This document shows, in pieces, positions 46,425 to 60,000 of a stretch of 64,000 bases of DNA. The stretch is from Darksidea phi. Lineage: Eukaryota > Ascomycota > Dothideomycetes > Pleosporales > Lentitheciaceae. Numbering within the stretch: the stretch's first letter is position 1; every line of letters starts with the position of its first letter. Made by a program: the position numbers and the translations under genes. The notes under the pieces were generated by a model, which saw nothing but the letters and a program-made list of their open reading frames with translations, had not been told where the DNA came from and searched no databases. Where the stretch lies: contig JASJFT010000157.1 in assembly GCA_030770425.1 (NCBI GenBank), forward strand, positions 43,339 through 107,338. The letters are read 5' to 3'.

Positions 46425-47790
46425 TCAGAGGTCGCCCAGCTCAAGAACCCCATCCAGAGCTCCATCCAGGTCGTCTAGATCTTTCACACTCCCACCTTGC
46501 CATGTTAGTTCGTCATCAAGAACCATTGGGTCGCCAAGGTCCACATTCCAGCCATTGGCCACGGCATTGTTCGTTCCGTTGACGCCATTTGGTAGCCCAT
46601 TCGGAAGGTTCTTCTGGGGCGGAGTGTCGTATATCTCCTCCATACCAGGGGTGTCTAGGAATCTGCTGTTTGTGATTGATCCGGAGATAAGTGGGACCTG
46701 TCCAAGATACGAATCGCCGAGTTCTAGTGCAAGACGTAGGTCCTCCATACAGAGTAATTTACGTTTCCTCCGCTCATCGGCTTCCACAGGCAGTTCACCA
46801 CCATTGACTCTCTGCAGCTCACCTCTTTCTACCTTCCGCTCATCCCTTTCTACCTTTCTTTTGTACTCTGCCGTCTTCACGAACCCGTTCCCGTTGGAAC
46901 TCACAAGTTGGAAGAAATTGGTGAGGGCTTCTTTTATGTATGTTTCGGTGGCGATGTTCATGTACTCTGCACAGTCGGCGGCATGGCCCTGTGGGAGCCC
47001 AAATTCGTAGCAGATAGGGAGGAGACGGTGCGATATTGTAGTTGCGGTAGGGAATTCATGGGTTTCGGTGAAGAGGGAGGAGGTGTAGCGTTTGCGGATC
47101 TCGAGGTCCCAATCTACTTTTCATTAGTAGCTGCGTCAGCAACCAGAGGGTAGGTGCGAACGCACTGGTCTTTTGATACCCGCCAGTCGCCGTCGCAGGC
47201 CCAGCTTCCGGTAACTTGACTCTCCGGGCCTCATGGTATTCTTGCATGACGCTCCCAATACCATCATTCACACCAACGTCAAATGGGCCGCCAACATGCA
47301 CTGCCTTTAACCGTTTTCTCTCCCTCCGACTCAAACCCATAACCTCGCCTTTCAACCTCTTCTCTCCTTCATCCCCCTTCGCCTTTCCCCCCGCGGTGCC
47401 CCCACCGACCTTGTCCCCACTACTGACCCAACTCGCAACCCCCGCCTCCGGCGCATCCCTCCATAGATTGCCATATATGCCTAATATCAACTTGTTATGC
47501 GCATTCTCTAGGTCCCGTGTGACTAATATCTTATCCAGACGGTGCGACAGCTCTTCTTGGTTAAGGTTACCGAGGAGGAACGAGGAGAGGCTGGTTTTGT
47601 ACATCGTCCAGTCGGCATCGCTGATGGCGGATTTTATAGAGGTGTAGAGGGGTTCGACATCGATCCGAGGGGCACGGGGGACGCTAGGCTTTTGCGTAGG
47701 TGGGAGGAGCGAGAGGTTTGGGAGGGTTTTGGTTGCGAGGACGGGGGTAGTGGAGACATTCATTTCATTCGGGCGCATTGTGCCCGCCAT
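46425..47790 (-). CDS. HFI1: SAGA complex subunit Ada1 (Hfi1/TADA1)
   Basis: Two exons, 47166-47790 and 46425-47113, give 437 aa. Ada1 is a structural subunit of the SAGA histone-acetyltransferase coactivator. The N-terminal SAGA-Tad1 region at about 35-120 reads IDVEPLYTSIKSAI, MYKTSLSSFLLGNLNQEELSHRLDKIL and ENAHNKLILGIYGNLWRD. After a basic linker (LSRRERKRLK) comes the second conserved part: NWDLEIRKRYTSSLFTETHEFP, ISHRLLPICYEFGLPQGHAADCAEYMNIATETYIKEAL, a histone-fold-like segment, then MEDLRLALELGDSYLG. The 52-nt intron has a non-standard GTGCGT donor and an ACTAAT branch. Two further ATGs within the first 11 codons make the exact start uncertain. Confidence 0.85.
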
Positions 47791-48363
47791 TTCCGTTGTC
47801 GAGGGAGTTGTGCGCCAATATAACTATTCGGGGGTGGACGGGCGAGCAGCGCGCGCAGCCAGCAAGGCCGAGGGCCGAATGCGCGTGACGCGCGGGAGCG
47901 TTCCAGCGCCTCGAGCTTCGCGACGGTGTGCGGACGCCCTTGGCGGTTGCAAAAGCTACTCGTGGCAGTTATTTTCGATGATTCCCGATGCGAAAACGAC
48001 GCATTCGGTGTTGTGCGGGGTCCGGGCTGATGAATAACGTTGTGTTGCGGGCTGGGTGAGGTTGGATTAAAGTCAGACAATGCGGAGTTGAAGTTGGGGG
48101 CTAGCGAATTGTCTAGGGTTTCGCACCATGATGACCCACATTCCAATACAATTCCCCAGTGGAGAGCATCTCAAAGCCATGTCGAAAGGGAAAATAGGGG
48201 TATTTTATACCAAAAACCATTCATGCATTTACATCTACACCCGCTAAAAGCAAGATCATGTCTATAAAGCTTTTCCAATCCCGACTCGCCGCGCTCGATA
48301 CCAAAATTATCTAGATGTACTAACCATGTAGACAGGAGAGCCATGTCATATTCTTCCTTGCTA
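47791..48363. other. Intergenic, 3' of GCN1 and 5' of Ada1
   Basis: About 570 bp between two minus-strand genes; it should contain the Ada1 promoter and GCN1 polyadenylation signals. Frames of 71-128 codons occur without recognisable content. Confidence 0.45.
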
Positions 48364-51300
48364 TTATGCGGAATCACCAAAGACATCGCCCAATTCTACC
48401 ATCCCAACGCTCCAAACCTCTCTCTCATCCTCCACCTCGTCACTCGACAGCCCAAGCCCCCCAGCACCACCTTCAGCTTCTCTCCTCTCGCGCGCTTGCC
48501 CAGCCAACCTCAACGCAACACGTTTGAAGTAGTCGCCCATGCTGCGCTGCTGACCCGCAGGCAAGCTCTTTCCAGGCCCAGACATATACTTCTCAAACAC
48601 CGAGGCTTCTTCATCAACAACCGAGAAGATTGCCAGAAAAGCAGCTTCAGCCGAGAGCTTGATGGGAATAATTGGATCGCGCACGGAAGCGAAGACGGCC
48701 GGAGCGAGCAGCGGAATATGCGGTCGAACAAGCTCATTGTGTTCCCTTGCAACGGTTCGGGTAACAACTAAAGCTAGTCTTCGCGTATCGGCTGCATTGC
48801 CAGGCTCAATCACTGGCGCCAGAACCTCGAAGAGCGGCTTCGTGTGATCATATGTCTTGTTCGTCCCTTCGCTAAGTAAGTATTTACCTGCTGCTAAGAC
48901 TGAGTTGTCGGAAATCACAGGTTGCGAGTGAGCGATGCCTTGAGATATGACATGAACAGTGTCATCGGCGAGCGCTTCGGTCAGAGCATCAGGCGAATCA
49001 AGTAGGATGGCGTTTAGTGCAAGCACGGACGCCTTGCTGAAGTGCGTGGTGAGAACGCGCGCCTTGATGAGACTAGCTGCTGCGTCCGCGGGAAGACAGC
49101 TAATGAGCGCGCCGAAAAGGCGGGCGTTAGTAATTGACATGGCATCTAGCAAATGGTTAGGTGAACGCTTATACCATAATATAATAGTTGAATAACTCAC
49201 CATCCGATTCATCAGCATCGGTATCAATAAGGCCTAGAATTGCATTCCTACTTGCTTCATTCATATTGTTGCCAGCCTTGCTGACCACCTCGAACAAGGC
49301 CTTCAGCATAGCTGTTTTGACAGCTTGATCACTGGTTTTAGATCCAGTAACCAATTCTGCAATAAGGGGATCGACCCTAGGTGTAAGTTTGATCAAAGTA
49401 CCCAGGGCTTTGGCTGCTCGAGCTCGCAGAAGATCTGAAGAGGTATCGGCGAGCGACTTGGCAAATGTGCGCTGCAACTGAGGTAAGAAGGGCTTGAGGA
49501 ATGTAGGAATCTTCTCTAGCAGGTTGTTGAGGGTGAGAAGAATGGCGGCCTTAACGTCCGTGGAGCGCTCCGTAACCACTCGAATGAGCGGACCAGTAAT
49601 CTGAGTAACAAAAGGCTGTAGTGCTTTTGCATCTGTGCGGTCGACGATATCTGATATTGCCAACGCGGCTTGAGTCCGCTGCTCCACGGAACCATTCATG
49701 AGACCTTGCAAGAAGATCGGCAAGATGGCATTGATACCCTTCGGCAGTGAAAAGCCAGCAAGGTTAGAGCCCGCAACGCCGACCTGGTTGAGTGTTTGTC
49801 GAGTTGAGATTACGAGTGACTCCATCTCCTCTTTGCGTAATTGCTTAGTCAAAGCAGTAAGAGCGGTCCAAGCGGCCTTGACCACAGCCTTGTCGCCGTC
49901 TTCAAAGGAAATGAGGAGGGCGCGAATGAGATCGGGATAGTACCGAGAGAAATCAACTTCGGTCTCTTCAAAGAACTTAGCCAAGTGCAAGTCGGCTCTC
50001 GCACGTCTGCGCTCGTCATCATGCTTGGCGAGTGCGAGCATGACACTCATCGCGGTGTTGAGACCATCGTACTCATCCACGGATAAAAGTACGCTATCAA
50101 AGGCGTCCTCGAGTTCTCTTCTCAACTCGTCGTCCTTACAAGAAATAATATTGTCCATAATTGTGTTGAGAACGTTCGGTAGGCGCCTAGTCATAGCACT
50201 GCTGGCAACCTCTGCCAGAGATGCGATAGCACGAGCATTGAAGCCGGACATCGGCGACTTAAGTAACGTAGGCAAGAGGTTCGGGAGAATGACGTTGGAC
50301 CTTGCATTGTCGGTAAGAAGTGTAAGCAGGGCAGATAGAGCATTTTGAGCATCATCTTCACTCCGCAAGAGAGAGAGCAGATGCGGTAGAACATGATCAA
50401 TAGCCTTCTTGCCCAGCACCTCTTGTAGGGAGTCGAATGCTTCGGCAGCAGCTTCTCGTACGTCGCTACTGGGATCGACTAGAGCTGATCGTACGACTTG
50501 GATTAAAGTCTTCTCGTAATCTTCGAGCTGCTCGACTGAGGCAGCACCGATGAGTTCCTTCAGCGCCATACAGATACCTTGCTTAGCATCTGTGTCAGTT
50601 GAGTGCAGCCCCTCCTCCAAAGTAGGTAACAAGCTTGCGAGCACACCATCTCCAGCTTTCCGAATAAGCTCTCCCAGAGCGTTGCCTGCGATGACCTTCT
50701 GCTCCATGTTCGAACTGGCCAGGCGTCGGATAATGAGCTGAGTAAGAGTAGGAATAAGTTCCCGAAGAGTACGTGGTGTCGCAACCAGTGCTTTCCAGAC
50801 ATTGATAGCTGCTGAGCGGACGAGTCCTGAAGTGTCGCATCGGCAGATATACAACGCAGATAGAACCTTGTTACGCTTCTCTTCTCCAAGGACCTCAAGC
50901 AGGGATTGGCCTGCTTCCTTGGCTCCCTCTTCGACTTCATCTTGCTCTGCTTTGCCGCTGATACCAGTAAGATTGAACAACAGATCACCCACGAGCTCGA
51001 CGGAGCTGAGACGAATGCGATGGCTGTCGTCTGCGAGACCTCTTTCAAGCTCAGGTAAAAGTAAGTCAATAGCTTTGGTAGCAAAATTCTTGACCAGAAG
51101 ACGACCAGCACGCAGTGCAGTGTCACGGATTGACTCAACATCATCCGCAAGGCCGCCAAGAATAGGTGGGATGATCCTGCTGAGGTAGTTTGCGAAGCTG
51201 TTTCCAAAGCACGCTGGCAAAAAGATGAAGAGAGACATAAAGCCTTCTCGTACAGATGGCTTATTGCTTGCAACGTTCTGCAAGATACTTGGTAGCGTCT

Positions 51301-54300
51301 CTTCCAAGCGGCTAGTACCAAGACCGGCAAGAACTTCGGAGAGGGCTTGCGCAGAGCCCAGTCTGTCACCCGCTCCAGTGTCTGATTTCAATGTTGTCAT
51401 GAGACTGGGGATGAGATCTGGCAAGGCATCTTCTCCAAGCTTCTCCATTAGCGAACCCAGGGCCTTTGATGCTGTTGCACGGGTTGTCGGGACAGGGTCG
51501 ACAATAGCTATGCGAAGACCGGCAACCAGAATCGGTAAATGTGATATAAGATCCTTCCGTTCCGTAAGGTGCGCCAGACTCCCAATGATCTGAGAAGCCT
51601 TTCGCTTTGTTGCAGACCGATCCCCTAAGCCGCGTTCCAAAATGCGAACGACGAGTGCTAGTGATGGAGCATCAAGGTAATGCGCGAACTGAATCTTGAT
51701 CAACGCATCAAGAGCGTTATCAGTGTACTTGGTGGGATCGCTAAGGGCCTTTAGTAAAATGTTGACAACGCTTTTGACTTCGGGGTTGCTGATGACTTCG
51801 CCAAAGCGTTGCAAGCTTCGGTTGGCTGACCCTCGAACTTCCTTGTGACTGTCGGTCAGAACGGTCGTCAACGGTGGGATGATATCCGGCAAACTCAAGG
51901 CTAGCTGGTTGGGATCGAGGTAGGCCATAGCTCCTAGAGAGTCGCATGCACCCTTCTTACTTCGCCACTGGTGGTCATCCAAACCCTGTAAGAGGATTGG
52001 TAAAATCTGTTTAACGCCGTAAGAGGTGAGAGTGGAGAAGCAGGTTTTCGCAGCATCTAGACATGCTTCTCTTACGTCGGCGCTAGAATCGCCAAACCCA
52101 GCAAGCAGCTGAGGGACTAGTTGAATGACGTACGGCTCGAATAAGCGTCCAAGAATGAGCGAGAAGAGTTCGTATGCCAGAAAAGCGCCTTGTCGTTGAC
52201 GAACCTCTTTCTTGTTTTCTGCAGCTCCTCTGAGAGTAGATAAGATTCGATATTCCTTAAGCGCACCGATCCCCTTCCCGCTGACGATCCCAGCAAGACC
52301 GTAGGCAGCACCACGCTGCGCGGGATACTTCTTGGACTCCAAAAGTTGCTCTAGCATCTGGGTAACGTATGTAGAGAGCTCTTGCTCCGATGTTCGCACT
52401 AACGGCGGTAGACATTGCGCTACAGCGTACTGCACTGTCTCCGACGGTGTGCTCAGAGTTGCTAAGAGACGTTGAACAACCTTCGGTACACGCTTATCTC
52501 CAGCCTTCAAATGTCGTCCCAGAGCGCCGTAAAGAATGACGACCGCCTCATTGACGTCATCATACAATTCCGATTTCCGATCTGGACCCTCCAGCGCATC
52601 CTCGAAGAGCTCCATTAACGGCTCGACCTTCGATTGCGCCTTTTGCGCAATAATTGAGGTGGCTGCTTCAACCATTTCCTCTCGGACAGTGGCGTTACGA
52701 TCGCCCAAAGGACCGTCGTATACCATGAACTGCAAGAAGTCGACCAGGTCATCGGCGTTGAAAGTAGGCGTCATTTCCTTGAATGCAAGGGCTGTGCCGT
52801 CTCTAGCCTCCCATGGATCACGCAGATCGACTTTCCGCGGCATACCGTACTCATCGCGCTCGGGGACTCGGGGCTTTGCCATTTCCTTATACGAATCCTG
52901 GAGGCTTCGCAACATTCCGTGGAATGTTTCAGGGAACGTGGCAACCGTCTCCCCGATCGCGCGAGCAGCTGCCCGCCTGAGCTGTTTATCCGGCGATTCA
53001 AGGTACGGCATCATCTTGGCCGCTGCCTCCGCTTTCAGTTCAAGCTCATTATCTTCCCAGATGGTTCGGCCGAGCTCAACATTCTCTTCTACATCGTCGT
53101 GGCATGCCAACCAAATTTCCTCGCTGAATGTCAGGTCGTTCATGTCTAGCTCGGCATCGATAGCCTGCAATGTTGCCGTGCGCACGGCAATTTCAGGGAC
53201 AATGGCGCCCGTGAGTAGTTGTCGCAGCTCTTTGTTAGTAATGTTAGGTGCCAAACCGCGGGCTAAATCCAGCATGCAGTCTTTGATCATTTTGTAGTGC
53301 TGGTTGTAGGCCTGCATGGAAGAAATTAAGGTGCTGATCAACTCTTTTCGCGGTAGACGAGCATCGGAGCCTATATATGTTAGAAAGTGATAGCCAAAAC
53401 CAGTCTCTTCACATACATGAATTCGCATGAAAGGATAGAAATTCCAGAGCCAATATGAGCTGTTCGTCAGCATCTTCGGGAGTCGATCGTCCAATACCGC
53501 CCTTTTCCAGCACAAGGAAGATGAGAGGAAAGCAATAGGCGAGAGATACGGGATCTAAAGGCCGTTGTTCGCTCATGAATCGAAGGCGATACAGCACTCT
53601 CGTCACAAGGTCTAAGAATCCTTAGCACTAAGCGTTTAACTGTGTAGATGTACGTACCACCCAGATCCACTTGCTCATACTCCTCTGAGAGTTGAATGGA
53701 GCCTATGGTTCTCAAAGTAGCTACGCCTACAAACGGTCGTAGAGCTCCAAGTCGTGTCGAAGTTCTCTGGGAGCATTTGATGAAAGCAGTAGCAGGGAGA
53801 TCACCAAGTAGCAACCCGGCACCAGCTCGGATGGTCTGGATGAGTAGTTTTACTGCCGGACCCATCCATTGTTCTGCTTCTGTCGGGGGACCAACTGCAA
53901 GACTTTGAATAATGCCGACTCCACGTCTCATCTTGCGCTCAATGGCAAAGACTTCCCGTCTGATGGTAGACTCCTTCGCCAGTTGAACATTGACCTTGGC
54001 TTGCTCGTCAGCAGTGAGCTTCTTTGTCTGCCCTGTCTTCTGTGCCAATTGCGCACGCAATTCCTCTTCCCACTTCAAGGTGTCATAATCTTTCGTGTTT
54101 TTTTCAATTGTAACGGGAGCCTTCTTGGATAGCACATCAATGTATGCTGTGCCCTCAGGTGTCCGAAATATGGCAGCTTCAGTGGGGCCAACAGATTCAA
54201 GCTGTTGCGGGTCGAGATCTCGGCTAAATTGGTCAACGATGACCGGGAGGGCCACTTGGGGAGCAACGAATGCTAGATCAGTGTAGGCGTTGTAAGCTGC

Positions 54301-56669
54301 CTGAGCGATATCCGGGAATTGGTCACTTTCCGTATTCTTGTTCACAAGTTAGCTCATGCTACAGCGAGTATAGACAGAAGACTTACCGTAATCATCCCAT
54401 CTATGGCAGCCACGCACTCTTCCAGCTGTTCCTGGACGAGCTGGCCGGGATCTACGCCCATTTTGAGACACGTGTCTATCCAAGAAGCACGAGGAACGAG
54501 CTCAGGCCTGGCGAGAACGAGAATGTTGACCAACTGCTTGCGCAATACGTCCAGGTCCACATTGACTCCGAGCTTCTTCAAAGAACCTTCAGACAGACAG
54601 AGACAGCCAAGTACGGTGCTAAGTTCGCTGGAACCGGACTTAGCCGCGACTGCCGCGCTTTCCTTGTCGCCCAGCGCGTCCGATTTGTACCACGACCACA
54701 TCCCTGCCACAATGACGCTGCTGATGTCCGCGGGTGCCCGCGCATAGGTTTCAGTTAATGCCTGCCTTGCTGCTGCTTTGGCTTTCGGCGAGACACTCTG
54801 CGCAACGATGAAGAATACGAAGGTGTGTGCCCACGCCTCTTGAGCCTCGGCTGAGATGCTATCCTTTGAAAGCCATGGTGCGATAGCCGTGAGAGCACGT
54901 AGCGCTATCTTAACGTCCTCCTCTGATGTTAGTTTGGAATAGACGCGGGGGTTGAGTAAAAATGAAGGTTTGGGCTTGATTGCGAGTGTTTGATTGATGA
55001 CATCCGATCTCTTATAGATGGCAGCCAGTTTTGAATCATCCAAAGTCCGCACTTTACTTAAGAGCAGAGCGGTGACATAGTGTCCTACGGTGACTACACC
55101 GCTTTGAGTCGCAGGGACAGGATTGGCGACGACCTCTTGCCACATCTCTATCAGCTTCGGAAGCGTAGCTTGACAGAAAGACAGAATGTCCGGTTGCGTA
55201 AGCTGTTCGGGCGAAAGATCCCACCAGACGTCTGCTGCTCGGATAGCCCAAAGCCGACGGACTGGAAGCTTCTTGTCAGCCATGCCTTTGATGAAAGCGT
55301 CGGACACAGTCTTATCAAACGCAACCCCCTTGGCGAGAGCGAATGTCAGATGCTTGGTCATGGCCGAGACTTCGGCAACAAGAGCAGATTCGTTAGGCTC
55401 TTTCAGAGCGGTCGGGGCAATGCCAACGGGTATCCCCTGCGATAAGACCACTGTCTCCGGAAGGGCTGACAGCAATTGTGCATGGAGAACCTTCTGGTCT
55501 ACACCCGTTACTTTCCCCTGTTTCAACGGGTTTAAGATCTCATCTGCAACCTTGCCAATAGCTGCATCATTGCTTGACCGCGAGGCTAGTGCATGGAAGG
55601 TCCGTAGGGCGCCTGCACGAATGGCAGGGTTCGTAGACTTGACATTGGAGAGCAGCGGTTTCAGCATTTGCCCGAGTAAGACCTCCGAAAGGTCCATGGA
55701 CGCTGGCAAGGCTAGTATTAGCGGTGAGACAATGTCATTCAGGACAACTTCCGGAGACCTCAGCAACGCCTTCTCGATTGGCGGAAAGATCTCTCTGCGC
55801 AGCTCGTCCAGCGTAGGGAAGCTGTCGAAGAAATCGTGGAGCGCGTTTGAGATGTGGTGGGGCAACTGATTCCGTGAGCCGATAATCTCGCGCACATAGA
55901 AGGCGAAGTAGTCTGATTTATGGCGCTCTAGAATTGGCCTGGACGAGGGCGTCCGGGAAGAGACACCAGCTATGACTCCGAGCAATACGGCATTTCCAGC
56001 TGTCGAAGACGAGCCCTTGGCTGTGAGCGGGGTGACCAGCTTGTCCACTGCGCCCTCTTGCAGTTCTGGCGAGCGAAAGATGCGACGAATTGCCCGCCGC
56101 GACGAGACGAGGGCAGATCCCTGGATGCGAAGCGCTCGTTTGCTGTCCCCACCGCCCATGCACGTCTCCAACACTCTTGCGAGGGCAAGGGCGACATGCA
56201 GCCCATATTTCGACCAGTACTCTGGTACGGTCGCAAATTGAAGCAGCAGCTCCGAGCACCAATGCACCAGGACGAAGGCATTAGCGAGCGCGATGCTCTT
56301 TTTGAGACACTCTTTCTCCAGGAAGTCGACAATTGCGGGCAGCGCTGCACCGCCACTAGGGCTCTGTATGAGCGCCCGGAGGACCTGTTCGACGGCGTGG
56401 CGCGATTCGCGGTCGATGTAGAGCGGGTATGTTTCGAAGAGGAGGTCTAGCAGGAATCCGAGGTCGGGCGGCAAAAGGGCTACAGACACAGCAGTTAGAT
56501 ACGGCGGAAAAGCCACAGCATGCGGCCCGGACTCACTCTCCTCCTCGACCTGATGTTGCAGCTCCGAGAGTTCGGCGATCCTGCGTTTCGTCGAGCTCGT
56601 CACCAAGCCCCGGCGCAGCTCAGTGCGGTCCATGGCAGGCGCATTGCTTGCCTCGTCCGCAGCCATCAT
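48364..56669 (-). CDS. GCN1: Translational activator GCN1
   Basis: Six exons, 56537-56669, 54387-56479, 53658-54336, 53417-53611, 49201-53370 and 48364-49145, give 2683 aa, the usual length of the family (about 2,670). GCN1 is a ribosome-bound HEAT-repeat scaffold that relays uncharged-tRNA or collided-ribosome signals to the eIF2-alpha kinase Gcn2. HEAT repeats run through the whole protein. The eEF3-like central region (about 1,300-1,700) includes QRQGAFLAYELFSLILGRLFEPYV and the Gcn2-binding RWD-interaction region follows (SDVREAAAEAFDSLQ, LLPTLLKSPMSGFNARAIASLAEV). The start chosen is the first Met of HIMMAADEAS at 56669; the frame is open to another ATG at 56801, which would add 44 residues. 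Introns are 57, 50, 46 or so nt with good branch sites; intron 1 is stop-free and 57 nt. Confidence 0.95.
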
Positions 56670-57043
56670 GATATGTTGTCCATGTGCAGCAGCGCGGGGC
56701 TCCGGCGGGGGGTATAACGGCCGTGACAGCTTACTTAAATTTGAGGTTGCGGAAGCCTCGCGGAGGAAACATTTGCCGACCTGCCAAGAACCCCCGCCCA
56801 TGACATCGGCCGCCCTTCAGCAGACGCGTCCAAAGTTTTCATCCGCCCTTTTGCTATCGACTCTTTCCCCAGGACATTGAACTGCGCCCTAAATGCGTTC
56901 GAACGGCGTCTGCGGATTCGTCAACGTCAACCTTGATCTCATCAAGGCCCAACCACCGCGGTTTTTATACAAATCCGCACCTGACTGTCTTCACTGGCTG
57001 GCAGTCCCTGTACGCCGAGCGGAGAAGAGTAGCAGGTTTCATT
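56670..57043. promoter_or_regulatory. Divergent promoter, GCN1 and DHX29-like helicase
   Basis: Only 374 bp separate the chosen start codons of two translation-related genes on opposite strands, so they must share upstream DNA. If GCN1 starts at 56801 the gap is 242 bp. No TATA box stands out. Confidence 0.55.
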
Positions 57044-60000
57044 ATGGCTAAGAAAAAGAAGCCCGCGGGTAACCCTGCGCGTGGCTTTGCTACTACCTCC
57101 ATTGCCAGCAAGCCCAAGCCTGAACAGCTTCTCGTCGCCAAAGAAGAGGTCAGTCTACCAAAGGAACCCGTGGTGGTAGCGGAAGCTACTACGCAAGCTG
57201 CTTCCTCAAACCAGCCTCTCCAGGCTGAGGTCAAACAGACCCCCGAGGAACTGGAGGCTCAATTGGAGCGTGATGAGCTTCAGCTGTTGGTTGAGAAGTA
57301 TGCGTCCAAGGTTCGACGCGATTCGCACCGCCAGATCTTGAAATTCCAAACAGATCGCCGCGTGCTCCGCTCGCAATCCGAGAACTTGACTGTGCATGAT
57401 TGGCTTCCGCACGAAGTCATGGACAGCATCATCTCGCTAGCCCAGGCGGAATCGAACGACTCGAATCGGAGACAAGGGCAACAGTCTCTCTTGAAAATCC
57501 TCTCAGAGGAAGACGCCATAGTCAAACTATGGATGCTAGACTTGAGCCTACGTGACATGGGTTTCTCTTCGAAACATGTAGAACCTGTCCTTCGATGGCT
57601 TTGTGCCAACGCTGCTGGTGTCGACAATAGTGCGGGTGTATGGGGACTACCAGAAGCACTTGAATGGCTTGCTCTCGATCATTGCAAGGACCACTCACTT
57701 TCGTACGTAACTCCGAGTTACAAAATGCCTTGCAATCTACAAGACAAGGCGGCCTTCAAATTCGGACAAAATATGCTGCACTCCTCTGGACGTGTTTTGC
57801 TAACTCTGTACACTCTTAGGTATGAGGAGCCCAAGCCACAACGTCCGGTTACCAATTCTCCTAATACATCTCGCCCAGGTAAGTCATTCGTGCCCGCGTT
57901 CTGGTTGAAGCACACCATACGCGCTCGCGCCTATTCGGAAAACGAAACGCATTGAGCGAGTCTCTCTACTATTCACTCCGTTTACCTCTTGTTCTCTCTA
58001 TTCATATCCTTGTCGATAGGCGGTAAACTAATGGCCCATAGGCACTCCCCTGCCCTCCGTTTTTGTAGATGGTTCCACGATTACCGAGAGGCATGATGAG
58101 GCTTCCAGACCTTCTGCTCGGGTCCGCCCCGTGCCTGTCAACAGCACGGCTGCTGAATCGGACCATAGTGATGTTTCCGTAAGCGATCTCGATAGTGATC
58201 TGGAGCCGGATCAACTCGTCCCTACTTATATCAAGGTCAAGGCAAAGCTCTTCGAGATAGACCCTGATGCGGTCGATGTAAAGCCACGAAAGCAACATAA
58301 AAGCGCCAGGGGTCAGCACGCAAAGCGACCTAATGCAGTCCAGCCACTAGCCGTTCGAAAACTCCTTTCGCAGCTCCAACAGCTTGAGTCAGACGCACTG
58401 TTTGATGAAGCAGAGGCCGAAGCTCAGTGGCCTGTGAAGCGGAATCAAATTGCCCAAACGAAAGCCACGCAGAGACTAGAGCAGAGCGCTGCAGTAAAAG
58501 TGCCTGAAGGCCGAATTCAATCAAGCATCCCAGTGTCCGTCCCTACAGCTAACAAAGACACGGGGGCTCTACCGGAAGCTGTTGATGCGTCGTTTCAGGA
58601 TGACAACTCAACCCTTTTAGGAGATATATTTTCTGCAGTCGCCGATGAGCCCGCGCCAGGTAACGCGATCAGAGAGACAAACTCTAACAGTATCACTCTA
58701 CGCGATTTTGGCAAGCAGAATGGCTTGTCTCCGCGGAGAGTATTGGAAGAAACCGTGCGCGCAAGGTTCGTCAATACCAGCACAATATGAGGCCTAGTCT
58801 AATCTCGCGTTAGAGACCATGGAGCTCGATTAATGTACAAGTTGGTGTCACCCACTACTTACTCATGTCGGCACTCGCTGTGTATAGCTTGGTCCAAAGA
58901 TCAAAGTAACGATTACGACACCGAGATCGCTGGCGTAACCTGCACGATATCAACCGCACACGCCAAGTTCGAAGCTTCCACCATTGCTACTGTTTCTGTC
59001 GAACAGAGTGAAAATTTCGTCGCTACCGCGGCTTTGTTCAGTCTTTGCGCTTCGTCCTCGAAAGAGGAGAAGATCTACTTGCGACTGCCACCTAATTGGA
59101 GAGACCTCTATCGAGATCTCTTGGAGCACCGCAAGGCTCGCATTGATTCTTCGGACCGTGACACAATCAAGTACTTTCGGTCGCTCATTCAAGACCAATT
59201 GGATAACGAAGAGTCTGAAGGAGTCGTACTCACCAGTCGATTTAAGATGCGTAATCAGGCAGCAACGGGCTTGAGTACCTCCAGCTCAGGACAGAACACC
59301 CCCGCTCGGAGCTCAGAGAGCCTCAAAGATGTATGGAGCCAAAAAGTATCTTCGGTTCCGTATCAGCGGATGCTCCCCATTCGCACCTTACTACCAGTTT
59401 TCGGGTTCCGCCAGTCGATCCTTGCTACTATAGACGAGCACCAGGTGACGATCATTTGCGGAGAGACCGGATGCGGGAAAAGTACGCAAATACCGTCTTA
59501 TCTACTTGAGCATGAGCTTTCCCAGGGGAAATCTTGCAAAATATTCTGCACGGAACCACGCCGCATATCTGCCATATCTCTCGCCCAGCGCGTTAGCGAA
59601 GAACTCGGTGAAGGCCCTAGAGATCTTGGAACCTTCCGATCCCTCGTCGGTTATGCAATTCGGTTGGAGACGAAGACATCCGCCCAAACGAGACTTGTGT
59701 ATGCTACTGTCGGTATTGTATTGCGCATGTTGGAGTCATCCGGCGGATTGCAAGAAGTGACGCACCTGATTATCGATGAGGTCCACGAACGAAGGTATGT
59801 GTTGACTATATAAGTTCTTCTCCATAAGCTCACACCTTCTAGCATCGATACCGACTTCTTGCTCATTATCTTGCGCTCGCTCATGCTCACACGACCTGAG
59901 CTTAAGGTCGTTCTTATGAGTGCTACCGTAGATGCGCAACGCTTCTCCAAGTACCTCAACGACGCACCGATTATGAACATTCCCGGCCGCACCTTTCCGG

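Noticed and set aside
56670..56801. GCN1 start at 56801
   Set aside because: Adds 44 residues rich in Arg, Pro and Ala with no resemblance to family N-termini; kept only as an alternative.
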